The notes: generated by a model from the sequence alone, not told the origin. Numbered from the stretch's first letter, positions 31,382 to 43,218 are shown. The stretch: DNA of 64,000 bases from Ianthella basta (GCA_964019415.1 OZ025869.1:5022882-5086881), one strand, 5' to 3'. Translations and numbers: made by a program.

Positions 31382-31725
31382 CTGAAGCAACACACAGTCA
31401 CTTAGTCTCAACCATAGGGCATTGTCGAGGGCGCTCTCTACATGTTGAAGCAATCATTGGTGGCACAGTGGGAGCAGTGATCATACTAGTGCTAGCCTTA
31501 TGCATAGCATGCCTACTCACATGCATATTGAAAGACAAAGAGAGGAGAAAAGATAAAGGTATGTATATTTCGTATATTGTGTATGTTGCAGTATGTGTGC
31601 ATGCATTACTGCATGCAATCAATGTATGTATAGAGTTATGCCATTTTAACTCTTATTACACTTCTTTTCTTTCCAGTTGATGAATTGTCTCAAGTTAAAT
31701 CCAAAGCAGATGGGGACAAGCCGTA
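31382..31725 (+). CDS. 3' exons of a single-pass membrane protein gene
   Basis: Exon A (31382-31558) encodes a short extracellular stretch (STIGHCRGRSLHVE), a hydrophobic segment (GTVGAVIILVLALCIACLL) and basic residues (KDKERRKDK), then a GTATGT donor. Exon B (31677-31725) follows TCTTTCCAG and ends VDELSQVKSKADGDKP with TAG. The exons join in phase 1 without a stop. The profile is a type I membrane protein with a very short cytoplasmic tail. The upstream exons with the extracellular part were not found, and the preceding kilobase is filled by Harbinger and MITE sequence. The acceptor of exon A (CTAAG) is weak, so its start is provisional. Confidence 0.6.
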
Positions 31726-32426
31726 GAACATGATGCACATCTTATTTACATAGTACTGTAAATGTTTAACATTGCCACCTGTGCCTAATTTCTTTTGTAC
31801 TGAAGAGATAAATCAACTTGAGAGAGATAATCCCGCATCCAACTGTTAGTTATTGTCCCTGTAAACTGTAGCAGATTATGTATATAGCATGTGTGCATAT
31901 GTAACTGATTATGTCCAATGTGTAGATGTGGTGGTAGTGGTGATGGTGTGCATGTGCATGCATATGTTTGTGATGTGTGTGGTGTATATGACTGTAACAG
32001 TGCATATAGTGCCTTGCACATGATATGCGTGGTGAGTGTTCATGGTTTGTGTGCATGGCTTGCATGTGGTGATGGCGGTGTTTGTATGCACCTGTCCGCA
32101 TGAGTGTGCATGCATTTTTTGGCAAGTGTCAGGTAGTCTGCACATTCTAGAGCCATGCACCTTTGATCAGTTGTACTCCACATATTTTAGATCTCTACAT
32201 GCACTGTGATATTAGCATAACAGCAGCATAAGGGAAGCATGACTTGTCATAAAGCAGCTGCCTGCTTCATTGATTCAGTTGTATAGAGATAGCTATTTCG
32301 CCATAAGATTACAAATGACTAAGCCATACAGTGCTAACTGCATCAACCACCTTTCATCACAGGCACTTCTAAATAAATAGCTACTGCTAGCCATTTGCTT
32401 GCAGCTAGTTAATGTTACAGGCTCAC

Positions 32427-32619
32427 CTAAGTGGTGACGGGCATTCAATATCCTCGACCAAATCAGAGGCTGTCAGTGTGCATGGGTCTACTCCTACCAG
32501 CGACAGTTTGGCCACATAGCATTCCTTCTCTGACTTCCCTAAACTGTAAAATTCGATCGACTGAGGCTTACTAGTTCTTTCTGACATGACGGTAACATGT
32601 TTCTTGCCACACATAAATT
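32427..32619 (-). CDS. Isolated internal exon, unknown family
   Basis: The exon runs from a TCCTGCAG acceptor to a GTGAGC donor. It encodes MCGKKHVTVMSERTSKPQSI, FYSLGKSEKECYVAKLSL and VEDIECPSPL. The good splice sites on both sides and an open frame support an exon, but no domain is recognised and neighbouring exons were not found. It may belong to a gene extending left, or be part of a mobile gene of the YqaJ-associated type. Confidence 0.35.
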
Positions 32620-33006
32620 CTGCAGGACATTAGAGTGTTTGGACCTTTAAATGGTGCCTTGACGTCAATCTTCAAAATGATTAAACTGCAAACAAAGGGG
32701 CAAATGTCAGTAAGGAGGTCTCCCATAGCTGTGGGACTGCTCGTTCAGACCGGATCACTGTAAAGGGAGTTTTCGAGGTGCTGGGCTAGTCCCTGTCTTG
32801 CAAAAGCATGTAATCAAACAGATTACTCTACCAGGTGCAACTGAATTTGGCGCAACTCTTAAGAATGTTGGCGACAAGCCAGATACACTAGTTGCCAAAT
32901 GAATAAAATCAAACAAGTATATGTCTCATGACAGTGTTAATTAAATGATGTCCATCCTTGGTTTAAGCACTCTGAATCATTAGCTAGAATCAAAGATGCA
33001 ACTTGG

Positions 33007-33327
33007 ATGGCATATTTTTCTGTTGTATGTGATGAGGCTACAAATGTAACATTTGGTGAACAGCTCAATTTGTCCATTCGATGGGTTTCTGACAGTTATG
33101 AAGTACATGAGGAACCTATAGGCTTATTTTGTCTGCCAAACACTATGGCAGAGACAATATTTTCTGTGATCAGGGACCTTCTCATCAGGTGCGAAGTACC
33201 TTTGCAGTTGTGTCGCGGTCAAGCTTATGACGGTGCAGCAAACATGCATGGTAAACAATCAGGAGTTGCAGCAAAGATGTTGGATGACAATTTGGCAGCA
33301 ATCCCGGTGCATTGCTTGAATTAGACC
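33007..33327 (+). pseudogene. hAT transposase fragment (ZMYM6/DUF4371-like)
   Basis: The frame reads AYFSVVCDEATNVTFGEQLN, LSIRWVSDSYEVHEEPIGLF, LPNTMAETIFSVIRDLLIRC and CRGQAYDGAANMHGKQSGVA. The CDEATD-like block holds the first catalytic Asp and the CRGQ-YDGA block the second, as in hAT-type transposases of the ZMYM6-like group. The frame ends at AIPVHCLN with TAG where AHSLNL is expected. Sequence upstream (32830-33000) shows traces of the preceding region with stops. The C-terminal dimerisation part is missing. A separate C-terminal piece of the same type is at 49057-49340. Confidence 0.85.
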
Positions 33328-33539
33328 CTTCAGGAGTAAAAAAAAATAAAATTTGCACAAATATAGATATGCATAAAATTGGGCAAGTTATATATATATA
33401 GAATGATTATTATAGTGACCGCAGCATGAGAATCAGAGGCTGCTCAGCCAAGGTTGGCTTACTGGTCACTGAAAATTTTTTTTACAAAAATTAGCTTGCA
33501 GGTGAAAGTGGATAGGTGAGTATACATAGTGACTATACA

Positions 33540-33830
33540 CTAATTGATGCATAAAAGTGATTGCCTTAAATGGTACATTTGAAGAATAAGGGATATGGTT
33601 GTACTATCAGTATTCGTTAAGAGGAACTTACATTTGTCATAAGAAGAAAGATTTGTAAATGAGTTTGATAGAGTTAGGCAATGAGAAAATAATTTTTGTC
33701 TAACAGAGCTAAGAGTGTGGCAGATGATTAAAAAGTGATGCTGATCCTCCACCTCCCCACAATTACACAGTCTACACACCCTATCACTACAGGGTGTCCC
33801 AGTGTACCTCCCCACCTCCACTGCTTTTAT
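33540..33830 (-). pseudogene. Non-LTR retrotransposon ORF2 C-terminal fragment
   Basis: The frame MEVGRYTGTPCSDRVCRLCN, VEDQHHFLIICH shows the C-x2-C-x-H-x-C type knuckle with the R-C-C---VEDE-HFL--C signature that closes ORF2 of Jockey/CR1-like LINEs. It ends with a stop at 33540. Sequence upstream of 33830 is unrelated, so the copy is 5' truncated. Confidence 0.8.
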
Positions 33831-33879
33831 ATATAAGTTGAATGGAATTGAATATAAACATCAATTTTGCGTAGTAGGA

Positions 33880-34265
33880 AAGAGCAACAAACGACATGGA
33901 GGGTGGCCAACTGTACTATCGAAGGAAAAGGAGAATGAGATAGTCATTACATGCTAGGTGCTGCAAGAAATGGGGTTCGGTGTGACTCGGGAAATGGTGG
34001 CTACTGTCATCCAGAGTACATCCAGAACAGGGGGCTGCAGAGTCCATTTACAAATGACAAGCCTGGGAATGACGGGTGGCTAAGATTCATGTGAAGGTGG
34101 CCAGAGCTTAGTGAGAGGAAGCCACAGCACTTAGCAGCCAATTGAGTCTTCTCACTCACTGAAGGTGCTGTTAGTGCATGGATTTCCAAGGTGTCTGCCA
34201 AAGTTACAGATGCAGGGCTTGGTGAACTGGCACCTGAAGAGCTGGCGAAAGGAATGTGGGTAGCT
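33880..34265 (+). pseudogene. Pogo/Tigger-type DNA-binding domain fragment
   Basis: Across frames the plus strand gives TTWRVANCTIEGKGE, VLQEMGFGVTREMVATVI, then PFTNDKPGNDGWLRF, RWPELSERKPQHLA and SLTEGAVSAWISKVSA. This is the CENP-B-type second HTH of pogo/Tigger transposases (NPF--N-PG-DW---F--R-P-LS-R-P). At least two frameshifts and stops occur. The DDE domain is not here. A pogo DDE piece lies on the other strand at 52870-53460. Confidence 0.6.
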
Positions 34266-34269
34266 ACAG

Positions 34270-35140
34270 TTGGTAGCTAGCTATCAATCAAAATGCAGTG
34301 GGGCGAAGTAGCTCAGCTTGACTCCATGTAATGCCAAAATACACAAGAGCAATACTAACACAAATTATAAGTGCTACCAATATGCTGAATCTTCCATTTT
34401 CAGGTTACTGAAGTCCTAAGGGATGTGGCACGTCTTAACTGAAAGTGTTCCAAGTTACCCCGTCTGCCATTTTTTCACATGGCTGCCATTTCGTTACTCA
34501 TGTGCATTCAAGCACGAACAAAATTCTGGACTGTCTGCTGTACTGTGTGTGGGTAAGGTGAGTCTCATATATCAACACCTTTGATGACATTTAACACAAT
34601 TTGTCTAAATAGGAGGTATGGAAATTAAAAGTTTGTTCCAAGTTACCCCGCTTTATATACCTTATATGACATTGTGAAAACATTGCTTCCTGCAGTTAAG
34701 AGAGTGACAACTGTGCATACCATTTGTGAGGCCGTGAATTCAAGCAGTGCCTGCAAAGAAATGGTGCCTGCTGTTCACAATTTACTTACATTGTATTTGA
34801 CAGTACCTGTGACCTCTGCAGAACATTTTCAGCTCTAAAATACGTATTGACATCCGTTCCTCAATGACCGAGAAGTGTTTGAATAATTGCTTGCCACTAC
34901 ATATACACAAGGAGCTGACAGATGGTCTGGATGTTAAATCTCTGGTTGAAGAGTCTGCATCTCGTATTTAAGAAAGACAAGTATTTTGGCAAATTCACTG
35001 CTACTTGACATTGCAGTTATAGGCTAGCTACTTGACCACTGTTGTTTTACATCTTGTAAGTTCAGGAAGCACTATGCTTATTAAATTTTGGAAGTATTAT
35101 TGCTATAATATCATAAAATTGAACTGAGCTGCAGCTTGTA
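34270..35140. other. No gene recognised
   Basis: Short frames only. TCCAAGTTACCCCG occurs twice (34448 and 34637), hinting at a local duplication. No domain seen. Confidence 0.35.
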
Positions 35141-35142
35141 AT

Positions 35143-35838
35143 AGGGTTGAGAGGATTCAGAACTATGCCATGCGGGTGATCCTTCAGAAACCACCCAGAA
35201 CAAGAAGCCACCCACTCCGGCAAATGCTAGGGTGGATCACCTTACATCATCGAAGGCACCTAGCTATGTTAAGTCAGGTACACCGCTGCTTGACCAACAG
35301 AGCACCGGCATTCTTGACTGCCAAGTTCAGTACCAACACGGCCCAAAATGCTAACTATCCCTCAACACGCGGAAAGAACAACCTGCATATAAAGCGTCCT
35401 CAAACCAATGCCTATCGCTCGACATTTGAATACCAAGGAGCATATCACTTTAACACCTTGCCACAAGCTATCAAAGATATTAAGGATAGAAAGTTGTTTC
35501 GAACAGCTCTATACAATCTGACCCAGACCTCACCATCACCAAATTAATTAATAAATTTATTTATTTATTTATTTAAAACTTATCCATTTACCATTGTTAC
35601 CTATAGCTATTCATTGTACATTTAAATTTATTTATTTAAAACTTATCCATGCGTTCACCATTGTTACCCGTGTATTGTACATCAATTATTCATTATTGAC
35701 AACTCATCCATTCACCATTGTTACCCATGTACTGTACTGTATTGTCTTGTACCAGGACCTGCATGAAAATCTACCGTATGAAGTAGATGCAGCACTCCTG
35801 TTGTCAAATAAAATATCTATCTATCTATCTATCTAATA
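35143..35838 (+). mobile_element. LINE 3' end, ORF2 C-terminus plus tetranucleotide tail
   Basis: The frame reads RIQNYAMRVILQKPPRTRSH, PLRQMLGWITLHHRRHLAML, then VHRCLTNRAPAFL, STRGKNNLHI, RSTFEYQGAYHFNTLP, and stops at 35547. This is the thumb/C-terminal region of CR1-type reverse transcriptases. The 3' UTR holds three copies of a CACCATTGTTACCC-type unit and ends in AATAAAATATCTATCTATC, the LINE's microsatellite tail. The RT catalytic motifs are upstream of the truncation. The insertion ends about 200 bp before the LYRM1 start. Confidence 0.8.
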
Positions 35839-36044
35839 GCGTGGACTACAGAAATAAGAAGCGATGTGACTCCATAATGATAACCATTTATTGCACTTTG
35901 AGCCCCCCACTTCGCAGAAGCTTCCGCCGCACCTTGAACCTTTCAAAATATCTCAACCCATTCTGTGCAACCTTCCAGTTGTGTCGCCATGTTGAGATGA
36001 CATCATCCTCCACGCGTCACGTGCACCAGGTTGCTAATAATAAT

Positions 36045-38283
36045 ATGGAGGTCACTGCCAGGCAAGTCTTGCGCACTTACCGAAGAATTCTCAAGGCTGC
36101 TCGCGACTGGAAGGCGTCCTCAGGCAATGATTTTCAAAGTAAACAAGAACAGGAATACATCCGAAATGAAGCGCGGCGACTTTTCAGGCGAGTTTTAATG
36201 TTTGATTCAGCTTTAATGTTTGCATACTGTTAATAGGCGTGTCCACACTGAATTCGCTTCGAATGCGCATTGGAATTCTTTCCGGTTAAGTCGGTTCTGC
36301 CAATGCGAATCGAGTAGAAAATCGCGTCCACACTCCCAAACTCGAATGCGCATGGGACAGCAAAATTGAGCGCGTATTGCCACGTGTTTCTACATTGTCT
36401 GACGCGTCAAAATGGCGTTAGCGAACTCGGAGTTGTTGTTGGCGTGCTTGCTTTGGAAGTTTATCCTCGATATGCAGCGGAAGCATTTTCGGAGGGAGAG
36501 GCAGCGTAGACGCATCTTCAGCAAACGTGCGCGTGTTCTACGATATTGAGTTTTTCTCAGGAGGCGGATGCAGCGACGAAGGTACGTAGCTAGCTACGGA
36601 ATATGCGTAAGAGACTACACGCAAACATCTGTCCTACAGGCCTAGGCCGTAGACTGCCTCGATGCATGCCATTTATTGTCGTAGCTCACCTGAGCTAGTA
36701 AGCATGCATATATTAGGGTATACTTGTACTTGCAGGATTTGCAATGCACTGGTTTTGGAGTGTGCGCGATCAATTGGCGCTGTACGGTGATGTCCCCCCA
36801 CAGATTCAGCAGTGCTGTAGTCTCCGCGAACGACCAAAACGAGCCAGCCAATTTGTTACTTTTCGCGCGCTCTTAAACCGAACCGAATTGACCGGATTCG
36901 AATCTACCTACGCAGGTGGATCGACTTATGCGAATCGAAATTCGTATCGTTCGAATGCGTATTCCATGTGGACGCAACCGATTCGATTTGATCCGGATCG
37001 AATGCGCATTCGATCCGGATAAGTACACTCGTGTGGATACGCCTATTGTATCTATTAGAGTATCGTTTGTTTTAATGTGACGGAACTGGCTTGTGTATGC
37101 GATCGCTCCGTGGCTTGGGATTGGAGGACTTGTAGGACATTGTAGTGTACTGCTAATTGCCGAGCCGAAAGGCGAGGCAAGTAATCGTGATGCATTGTCG
37201 TCCCTCGTATGTATGTATGTATGTACGTATATCCGCAACTCATCATCATCATCATCATTCATAACGGCAATGTCTCATCTGCAGGAGGTAGCCTAATGTA
37301 CAATGGGTAACATAGTATATGTCTGGAATAGTAATGTTCTATAGCCAAAGTTCTAATGGATTACTTTAAAATTATCAGTCCATCGCTTCCTTGGTCTTCC
37401 TCTCGGTCTCTTTCCCGTCATTTCTTCTTCATATACTTGCTTCACCAATCGCAACTCGCGCAATTAAATTCTGTGCTTGCATATGTATATCGGCAACGCT
37501 TGTGCAATACTGTGATGATGTCTACTTCTCACAATGCACTTTTAATACTTCGCCTTCTTCCTCATGTACTCAGGCACGCTCTGCACTTTGTAGCTGCCCA
37601 GCGTTTTGCGTTTTGAATGTATGCCCTATTTTAAAGTAGGGCTTTTCAGAACACGCCCACAACCTTCACCGTGTAAAATAAGGGGTATCTTCACTCTGTA
37701 TTAAACAGTGCCTAATTCCAGACGGTCTATGGGAGCTCACCTTCAACCAATGGCACTACACATGACAACCAGGCACCAGCACACGGGGATCTTTATTTGC
37801 ATTGTTCTACCCTAGATTCTCTTTTTATTCTCCAATTGTCTTTGGCAATCCATAAATATGCTTAGCCCCCTATGCCTGCTCCCAACCTTTGCAACACTTT
37901 TATGTCATAACTGTGAATGTCTGATGGCAAACTATTCCCGTATGCTGGAGGTCGGTGGGTGAAATTTTCTCATAACACTTGCACACTTGTGAGTGGCATT
38001 TGTCTTGACTCTTGGACTTCCTTGTTAATTTATTTGGTGAATTTCTTTACTTTGCTATTTCTTCTTTTGCAGGAAGAACATGTTCATCACAGACAGTGCA
38101 GAAATTGCTGCCTGTCTCCAGGAAGGAAACAGTCGCTTGGAAATGGCTTTGCACTACAAAATTCCATACCCTAGACCAGTCAATGTGCCACCAAATTTTG
38201 TCCCAACAATGAAGGCAGCAAAGAAGCAGAAGCAAAAGACCCACGAAGCAAAACCTATCTATGTACATTCTTTAGACAGCTGA
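36045..38283 (+). CDS. LYRM1: LYR motif-containing protein 1
   Basis: Exon 1 (36045-36187) encodes EVTARQVLRTYRRILKAARD and YIRNEARRLF. Exon 2 (38073-38283) encodes KNMFITDSAEIAACLQEGNS, MALHYKIPYPRPVNVPP and ends VHSLDS with TGA. The LYR-type helix (here LRTYRRI), the EARRLFRKN block and the HYKIPYPRP motif match LYRM1. The 117 residues compare with about 122 in human. LYR proteins act in mitochondria as acyl-carrier-protein-binding assembly factors. LYRM1 itself is little characterised. The intron (36188-38072) joins in phase 2 only if the donor is GC (AG|GCGAGT) with a TTTTGCAG acceptor, a GC-AG intron. The start is the Met where similarity begins. TCACGTGCACC lies about 30 bp upstream. 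The intron contains a Harbinger derivative. Confidence 0.92.
36234..37047. mobile_element. Harbinger-derived element in the LYRM1 intron
   Basis: The ends AATAGGCGTGTCCACAC and GTGTGGATACGCCTATT are inverted repeats. Inside, the plus strand opens at 36411 with MALANSELLLACLLWKFIL, followed by an Arg-rich stretch, as at the start of PIF transposases. The minus strand from 36851 gives SFWSFAETTALLNLWGDITV, a MYB/SANT-like helix. The two 5' ends face each other with the bodies of both genes missing, so this is an internally deleted two-gene element. The target duplication was not certain. Confidence 0.65.
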
Positions 38284-38299
38284 TGGTGGACTATGGCAA

Positions 38300-38938
38300 G
38301 AGATACATTGACCGACTGTGATGTAAGATGCGTACAGCAGAACAGCCAGCCAGCTAACTATTCAGTGGTCACACTCTTCCTTCTCATGCAATGAAATGTT
38401 TTGTACTAGTACGTATTTCTCACTTGGAGATTATTGGAATTGTCATCTTCAATACTTCTCAAGATGATTTTGAGCAGTGGAAAGAATTCAACTTTTGCAC
38501 AAGTCATCCACTTTAAGGATCTCCTAGTTGCAATCAATGTATTCTAGGTTTCTGTGTCTGGTAGTCCTTATGTTATTGTCATGTGATTCCTTATGTTTGA
38601 CGTCATTTGGTACAATTGCTTCATGTCATGCTTCTAGAGGTGTTTATATTCTATAATGCAGGTACAGTAAATACTGTACAGTTCCTTGTATGGGTTTCCA
38701 CTGCTATCCATGGTAACTTGGAAACTATAAACATGTCCCACGTGTAGGTTTTGTACATTTCTTCTAATCTTCCCATGGTCCTTTTCAAAGGGACATGTTG
38801 CAATATGTAGTTGCTTTCCTAGGGCTTATACAATTCCCATCGTAGGTATGGTGTACGGTGAGGATGAGTTATATTCCTTATTGTATAGGAACATGAGTTT
38901 GGCTGTGGAGTATTGTGGGCAGAGATCATACCTTTGTA
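38300..38938. other. Probable LYRM1 3' UTR and intergenic sequence
   Basis: No coding similarity. The LYRM1 stop is at 38283. No clear polyadenylation signal was chosen. Confidence 0.35.
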
Positions 38939-39470
38939 TCATCGTGCACTCAAGTTAGGTTTCTTCAACTTCATCTTCTGATACACAGTTTTCCAACTGA
39001 TTCTCCCACTTCCACCTCGGCTCTCTGTCTTTGAACATTTGCTAAGATGTTCAGTTATTGGCTCAACCCTAGCCTTGTGTTGCAGGCACGATTTGTACAT
39101 GTCAAAGTAAGGGATACCTCCAACTGTGACATCATTGATCATCCACAGCTCGTCATCTCTGTCTCTGTGGTCAATCACAGATCCTATGTCCACAATGTGA
39201 ATGATTTCTGAACCTTCCTGCCCATTGTGAGGTATTTAATGCCTTGATATCCTTGAACTTATGAAATTTTTCAGGCAGTAACTGTGCTCTTTTCATTATT
39301 TTGACGTATCCCTCCCACGCATTAACTGGAATCATGCCACTTGCATCTGCAACCAAAACACCCTGCTTCACTCTTCCATTCTCCCAACTTCCACTTGGTC
39401 TACAGTTCCACAACGTTGATGTACACAGTCACCTTCTGGAAGTCATCAAGGCTCTACAGTGATTCTTAAG
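38939..39470 (-). pseudogene. RPA-like OB-fold protein fragment
   Basis: Across three frames the minus strand gives KVTVYINVVEL, VLVADASGMIPVNAWEGYVK, then VIDHRDRDDELWMINDVTVG, YFDMYKSCLQHKARVEPITE and HLSKCSKT. The VADA-G-I-V--WE block is the core of an OB fold of the RPA70 type, and the following CL--KARVEP----L--C-K block resembles the Cys ribbon found after it in repetitive sponge and cnidarian proteins. Frame changes near 39180 and 39400 mark it as broken or spliced. It would bind single-stranded DNA if intact. Confidence 0.5.
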
Positions 39471-40362
39471 CTTCTTTTCTGCATTCCCTGAAACCCCAAC
39501 AATCAAATTTCTGATATTTATCTGCCAGCATCCCATCAAATAGATATTGACTTCTGGCCTTTCTTCACAGGTGACAATGTCACAACAGCGCCATGGATGC
39601 TTGTTTATATCAGCATTCGTTGGTTTAGGAAGATGTGGGTTTGTACTTCATGACGATACCTGCTTTAATTTTGAGAATTCAGTATGCAACCGTAGCTGGT
39701 GTTCATAATGTCAATCAAGCACATAATGTGGTCAGCCTCTGTGTCTATGGCCTCTTCCAACTATATTCAACTGCTTCACTGGCAGTTGGAACATTGCTGT
39801 TTAACCAGTTAAACCAGTTAGAAGGTGCATCGTTTAGCAATTCATTGTTACTGCTGCCATGCAGCTAGTTTCTAATAAGGTGTCTTGCCCTTTTCTGGTG
39901 ATTGGTGGGTTTGCTGAGGACACTTCCATTCTTCCTCTTACTCAGATATTTAAAGCCCACATTGTGCTAATTGGTACTAAGCTGTGTAGCTTCTGTGTGT
40001 ATGTATGTAGATGGCAGAGGTGGACTGGCAGGAGTGGTTATAGTACCAGTTTCATCTTTCTTCCCCTCCACTGTAACCACTTCTGTTCTGTGCACTCTAC
40101 CCACTGACCTCATTCCTGAAGATGATGTGCTGTTCAGTGGAACTTCTGTAGTTTTGACACAGCATTTACGTATGTATAGCTATACGTACGATGGTATACT
40201 ACAGACGTATTGTGCAGCTTGATGTCTCCTCTGAAGGCTCTTACTCGCCATACTGCTACTGACTGGTGTATTCTTCACTTATGCCTGTAGCAGACAATTG
40301 AGTTATAGTGTGATTTTGACGCTTGGCTACAATGCTTGCACCAATAAAACTACATTTGCACG
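39471..40362. other. No gene recognised
   Basis: Open frames here are short and lack motifs. Nothing repetitive was identified. Confidence 0.3.
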
Positions 40363-40368
40363 TACTTA

Positions 40369-41101
40369 CAGAGGTCGAAATAACGGTCGGTCATCGGTCA
40401 ATTTCCGAGCGTTTTAGTTGAATGACCACGCATTGTTTCAAGTAGTCAGTAAAAGTGACCGATCAGATTTTTCAGCTTAAAACTGGACCAATATTCCCCA
40501 AAGGACTCCCATGTTCACTGGTTATTGGATGAAGGGTACTATTGACAATTGTATGAAGTACAGACTAGTAAATTAGCACTTAATTGATAAGCGCTGTCTT
40601 CGCTACGTGGCGGCCATCTTATTGTGACTTTTACACCGCTACGTGCAAGGGTGTGACGTCACATCCTGTCTCCCGGTGGCTGCAACCGCACTGCACGCCA
40701 CCACAGCCAGCTCATATTACGTTGTTTACACAACAGCTTTCACTTGTAGGGCAGTGGCATGTTTGGAACAAGTGCCTATAGGAAGTTGTCTTGTTTTCTT
40801 GAGCAGTGTTACTATTTCCCGGAGTAGTGACACTACTGTGTATCCTAGGAGATTGGAACTGTTCCAGTTTGTAGCCCATTAACCTTGTATCAACGTTATA
40901 TAGCAAAGTTGTTAAGAAGGCAATGCTTCCTAGGAGACACAATTCTGATCGACGGGACAAAATGTAAATGACTGAACAAAATGAGGGGTGCGTGGACACG
41001 TATACGACGTGTGTGACTGAACAAAAATGTGAATGACCGAACAAAATCAGGGGTGCTCGGACATATGACTGCACAACCTCAAAACCTTATTTCCACCTCT
41101 G
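40369..41101. mobile_element. Non-autonomous hAT-like element with 6-bp duplication
   Basis: A 733-bp element with ends CAGAGGTCGAAATAA and (inverted) CAGAGGTGGAAATAAGG, flanked by TACTTA on both sides (40363-40368 and 41102-41107). CAGRGG-type ends are typical of hAT, and a 6-bp duplication is known for some hAT lineages while 8 bp is usual. The right half has tandem TGACYGAACAAAA motifs. No transposase frame. Confidence 0.7.
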
Positions 41102-41480
41102 TACTTATGTATGACAAGAGTGTTATTGCTGGTATAAGTTACAGTTGAGTGTTACAGGTGTGATAAACTCATTTCATGCTTGTATTCCAGACTGTTTTTC
41201 AATATTTGGGACGTACTTGTCATGGTACCAATCCTTGCAGCCATGGCACTGGATCATGTTACTGGGAATAGTATGGTTGCCTGCACATGCAGTATAAGCT
41301 ACTGTAACTGTAGTACAGGCATTGCCTCTTCATCCTTGGGGCAGTCTTGTGTTCTGGAAAATCATTCCCCATGATACCTTGCAGCCTCATTGGTCTCTGT
41401 TCTTATAGTAGATGAGGTTCTGTGCTGTTTGCAATGGCAAAAAGTGTGTGTGTGGGGGGGGGGGTGTCTGTGTGTGGTCT

Positions 41481-41800
41481 GCCACACCTCACACACTACC
41501 TACCAACCACACCTGTCACTGTACAAGAGGACCACCTCAGACAACACGCTGCCACACCTCACACACTACCTACCAACCACACCCGTCACTGTACAAGAGG
41601 ACCACCTCAGACAACACACTGCCACACCTCACACTACCTACCAACCACACCCGTCACTGTACAAGAGGACCACCTCAGACAACACACTGCCACACCTCAC
41701 ACACTACCTACCGACCACACCCGTCACTGTACAAGAGGACCACCTCAGACAACACACTGCCACACCTCACACACTACCAACCACACCCATCATTGTACAA
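41481..41800 (+). repeat. 70-bp VNTR, about 4.5 units
   Basis: Units start GCCACACCTCACACACTACC at 41481, 41551, 41621 and 41689, with a last partial unit at 41759. The third is shorter by two bases. The array is preceded by a run of G (41454-41464). Confidence 0.88.
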
Positions 41801-41809
41801 GTGTGTGCA

Positions 41810-43210
41810 CATACACACACACAAATTGATAAATGCACATTAATGAACCAAAGTTCAGAGCACATTGGTGCATGTGTAGTATGGCAAAATTTTTGTAGGG
41901 ATTTTAAGCTTACTGCATATATGCAGATAAGCTGTCGTAGAGGTCAGCTGCGTTGTCTGACAATAATCACTAGCGCTCATTCCTCCTATTTTGTGGCATT
42001 GTAATTGTACATAACTTGGTTGTCACTGTCAAGCTGTTGGTGAACAAAAGATCCCAACATGCATCTACAATCACTGAGGTATTGATCTTGAATGGAAAAT
42101 TACTTAAACTAGCCCCAAAACCCATCTTCAAAGTGAATAGTCCCATCAAGACTTGCAGCAATAAATGGTTGACGTTGGCTGTGCATCCATTCAAAGTAAA
42201 GTATCTCGTCCTATTGTCGTCTCAGTCACAAGTAACATTTCTTCAGATGTAACCTAGAGGAACTGTAAAAGGTTGTTCACCTCCTGATGGTTTAGTGAGA
42301 GTAAATATTCACATAGATCCTGAAAGTACTTCCTGATTTCAACAGCAAGTCTACTATCCTGCATTTCTTAGAGTAGTAGTAATGTATTGTACATCATGGA
42401 CTTGCACAACCTCAATTATCATGGTTGGTGGGTTCAGCTTTGCATATGGTCTATTAATGCATTCAATCTGCATGGAAAATAAGTACTGCAATTGGTTATG
42501 CTGTGAGCTTTATCAGTTTCCCAGACCACCTTTCGGGACATGTATAAAATGGTGGCCGGAAGTGGGCTGGGAACGAGACTAATGAGACTAGTACAGCTTC
42601 AGCTTGAGTGACCACATACGAGTGATGAAGAGCTAGCTGGCCTCAACTTGTGCCACTGGGTGTCATAAGCTACCTTTGGTCACCACTTGAAATTTTGCCA
42701 GGATTCTGAGGCACCACAAACAAGGGGAGGGGCCAGGGCATCACTTCCTTTTGGGTCACACAGTTGCTACGATAACACTTTGCAGGAAGCAAATTCCAAC
42801 TTACCAGTGGCTGTTTCTTGCTGCGTAGCGCTTCTCCTCTTCTGCGGTGATTTTCTTCTTACTCACGATAACCAGAATAAAATGGATAAACTAAATGGCA
42901 CAGAACTTTGTAATGGAACTTTCAAATTAAACTAATAATACAACTGTAATGTGCTCTTAGGTTTGATTTGAAGAATGGGATAAGCCCCCTTAATAACAAA
43001 CGATAGGCTCCAGTGTTGCCATCCTGGGCCATAGAGGTCTGTGCCACTGATTGCTAAGTCAGTGCCGTCAGTTCGTATCAAATATTAAATAGCTAGTGAG
43101 CGAGCTTGCCTTTACTTAGTGACGACCAATCGCATTCAAGGCAAGGCAGACATGAGCCAAATATGGATATGATTTGGGAAGGGGTATAAAATAATTAAAA
43201 CAAGAGTGGA
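41810..43210. other. No gene recognised
   Basis: Only short frames are visible, and I found no conserved motif on either strand. A TATAAAATGG motif at 42542 is promoter-like but leads into no recognised gene. Confidence 0.3.
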
Positions 43211-43218
43211 ACTGGTTA

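Noticed and set aside
31785..32160. His/Tyr-rich frames of about 80-90 codons
   Set aside because: They come from a TGTG/CATG-rich low-complexity stretch downstream of the membrane-protein gene. No splice sites or similarity.
35836..36044. Minus-strand frame (WRHNWKVAQNGLRYFERFKV) divergent from LYRM1
   Set aside because: It looks protein-like, but there is no in-frame start and no recognised family, and it could not be joined to another exon.
41390..42004. Three overlapping open frames of 135-204 codons
   Set aside because: They are frames through the 70-bp VNTR. The peptides repeat with the array and have no domain.
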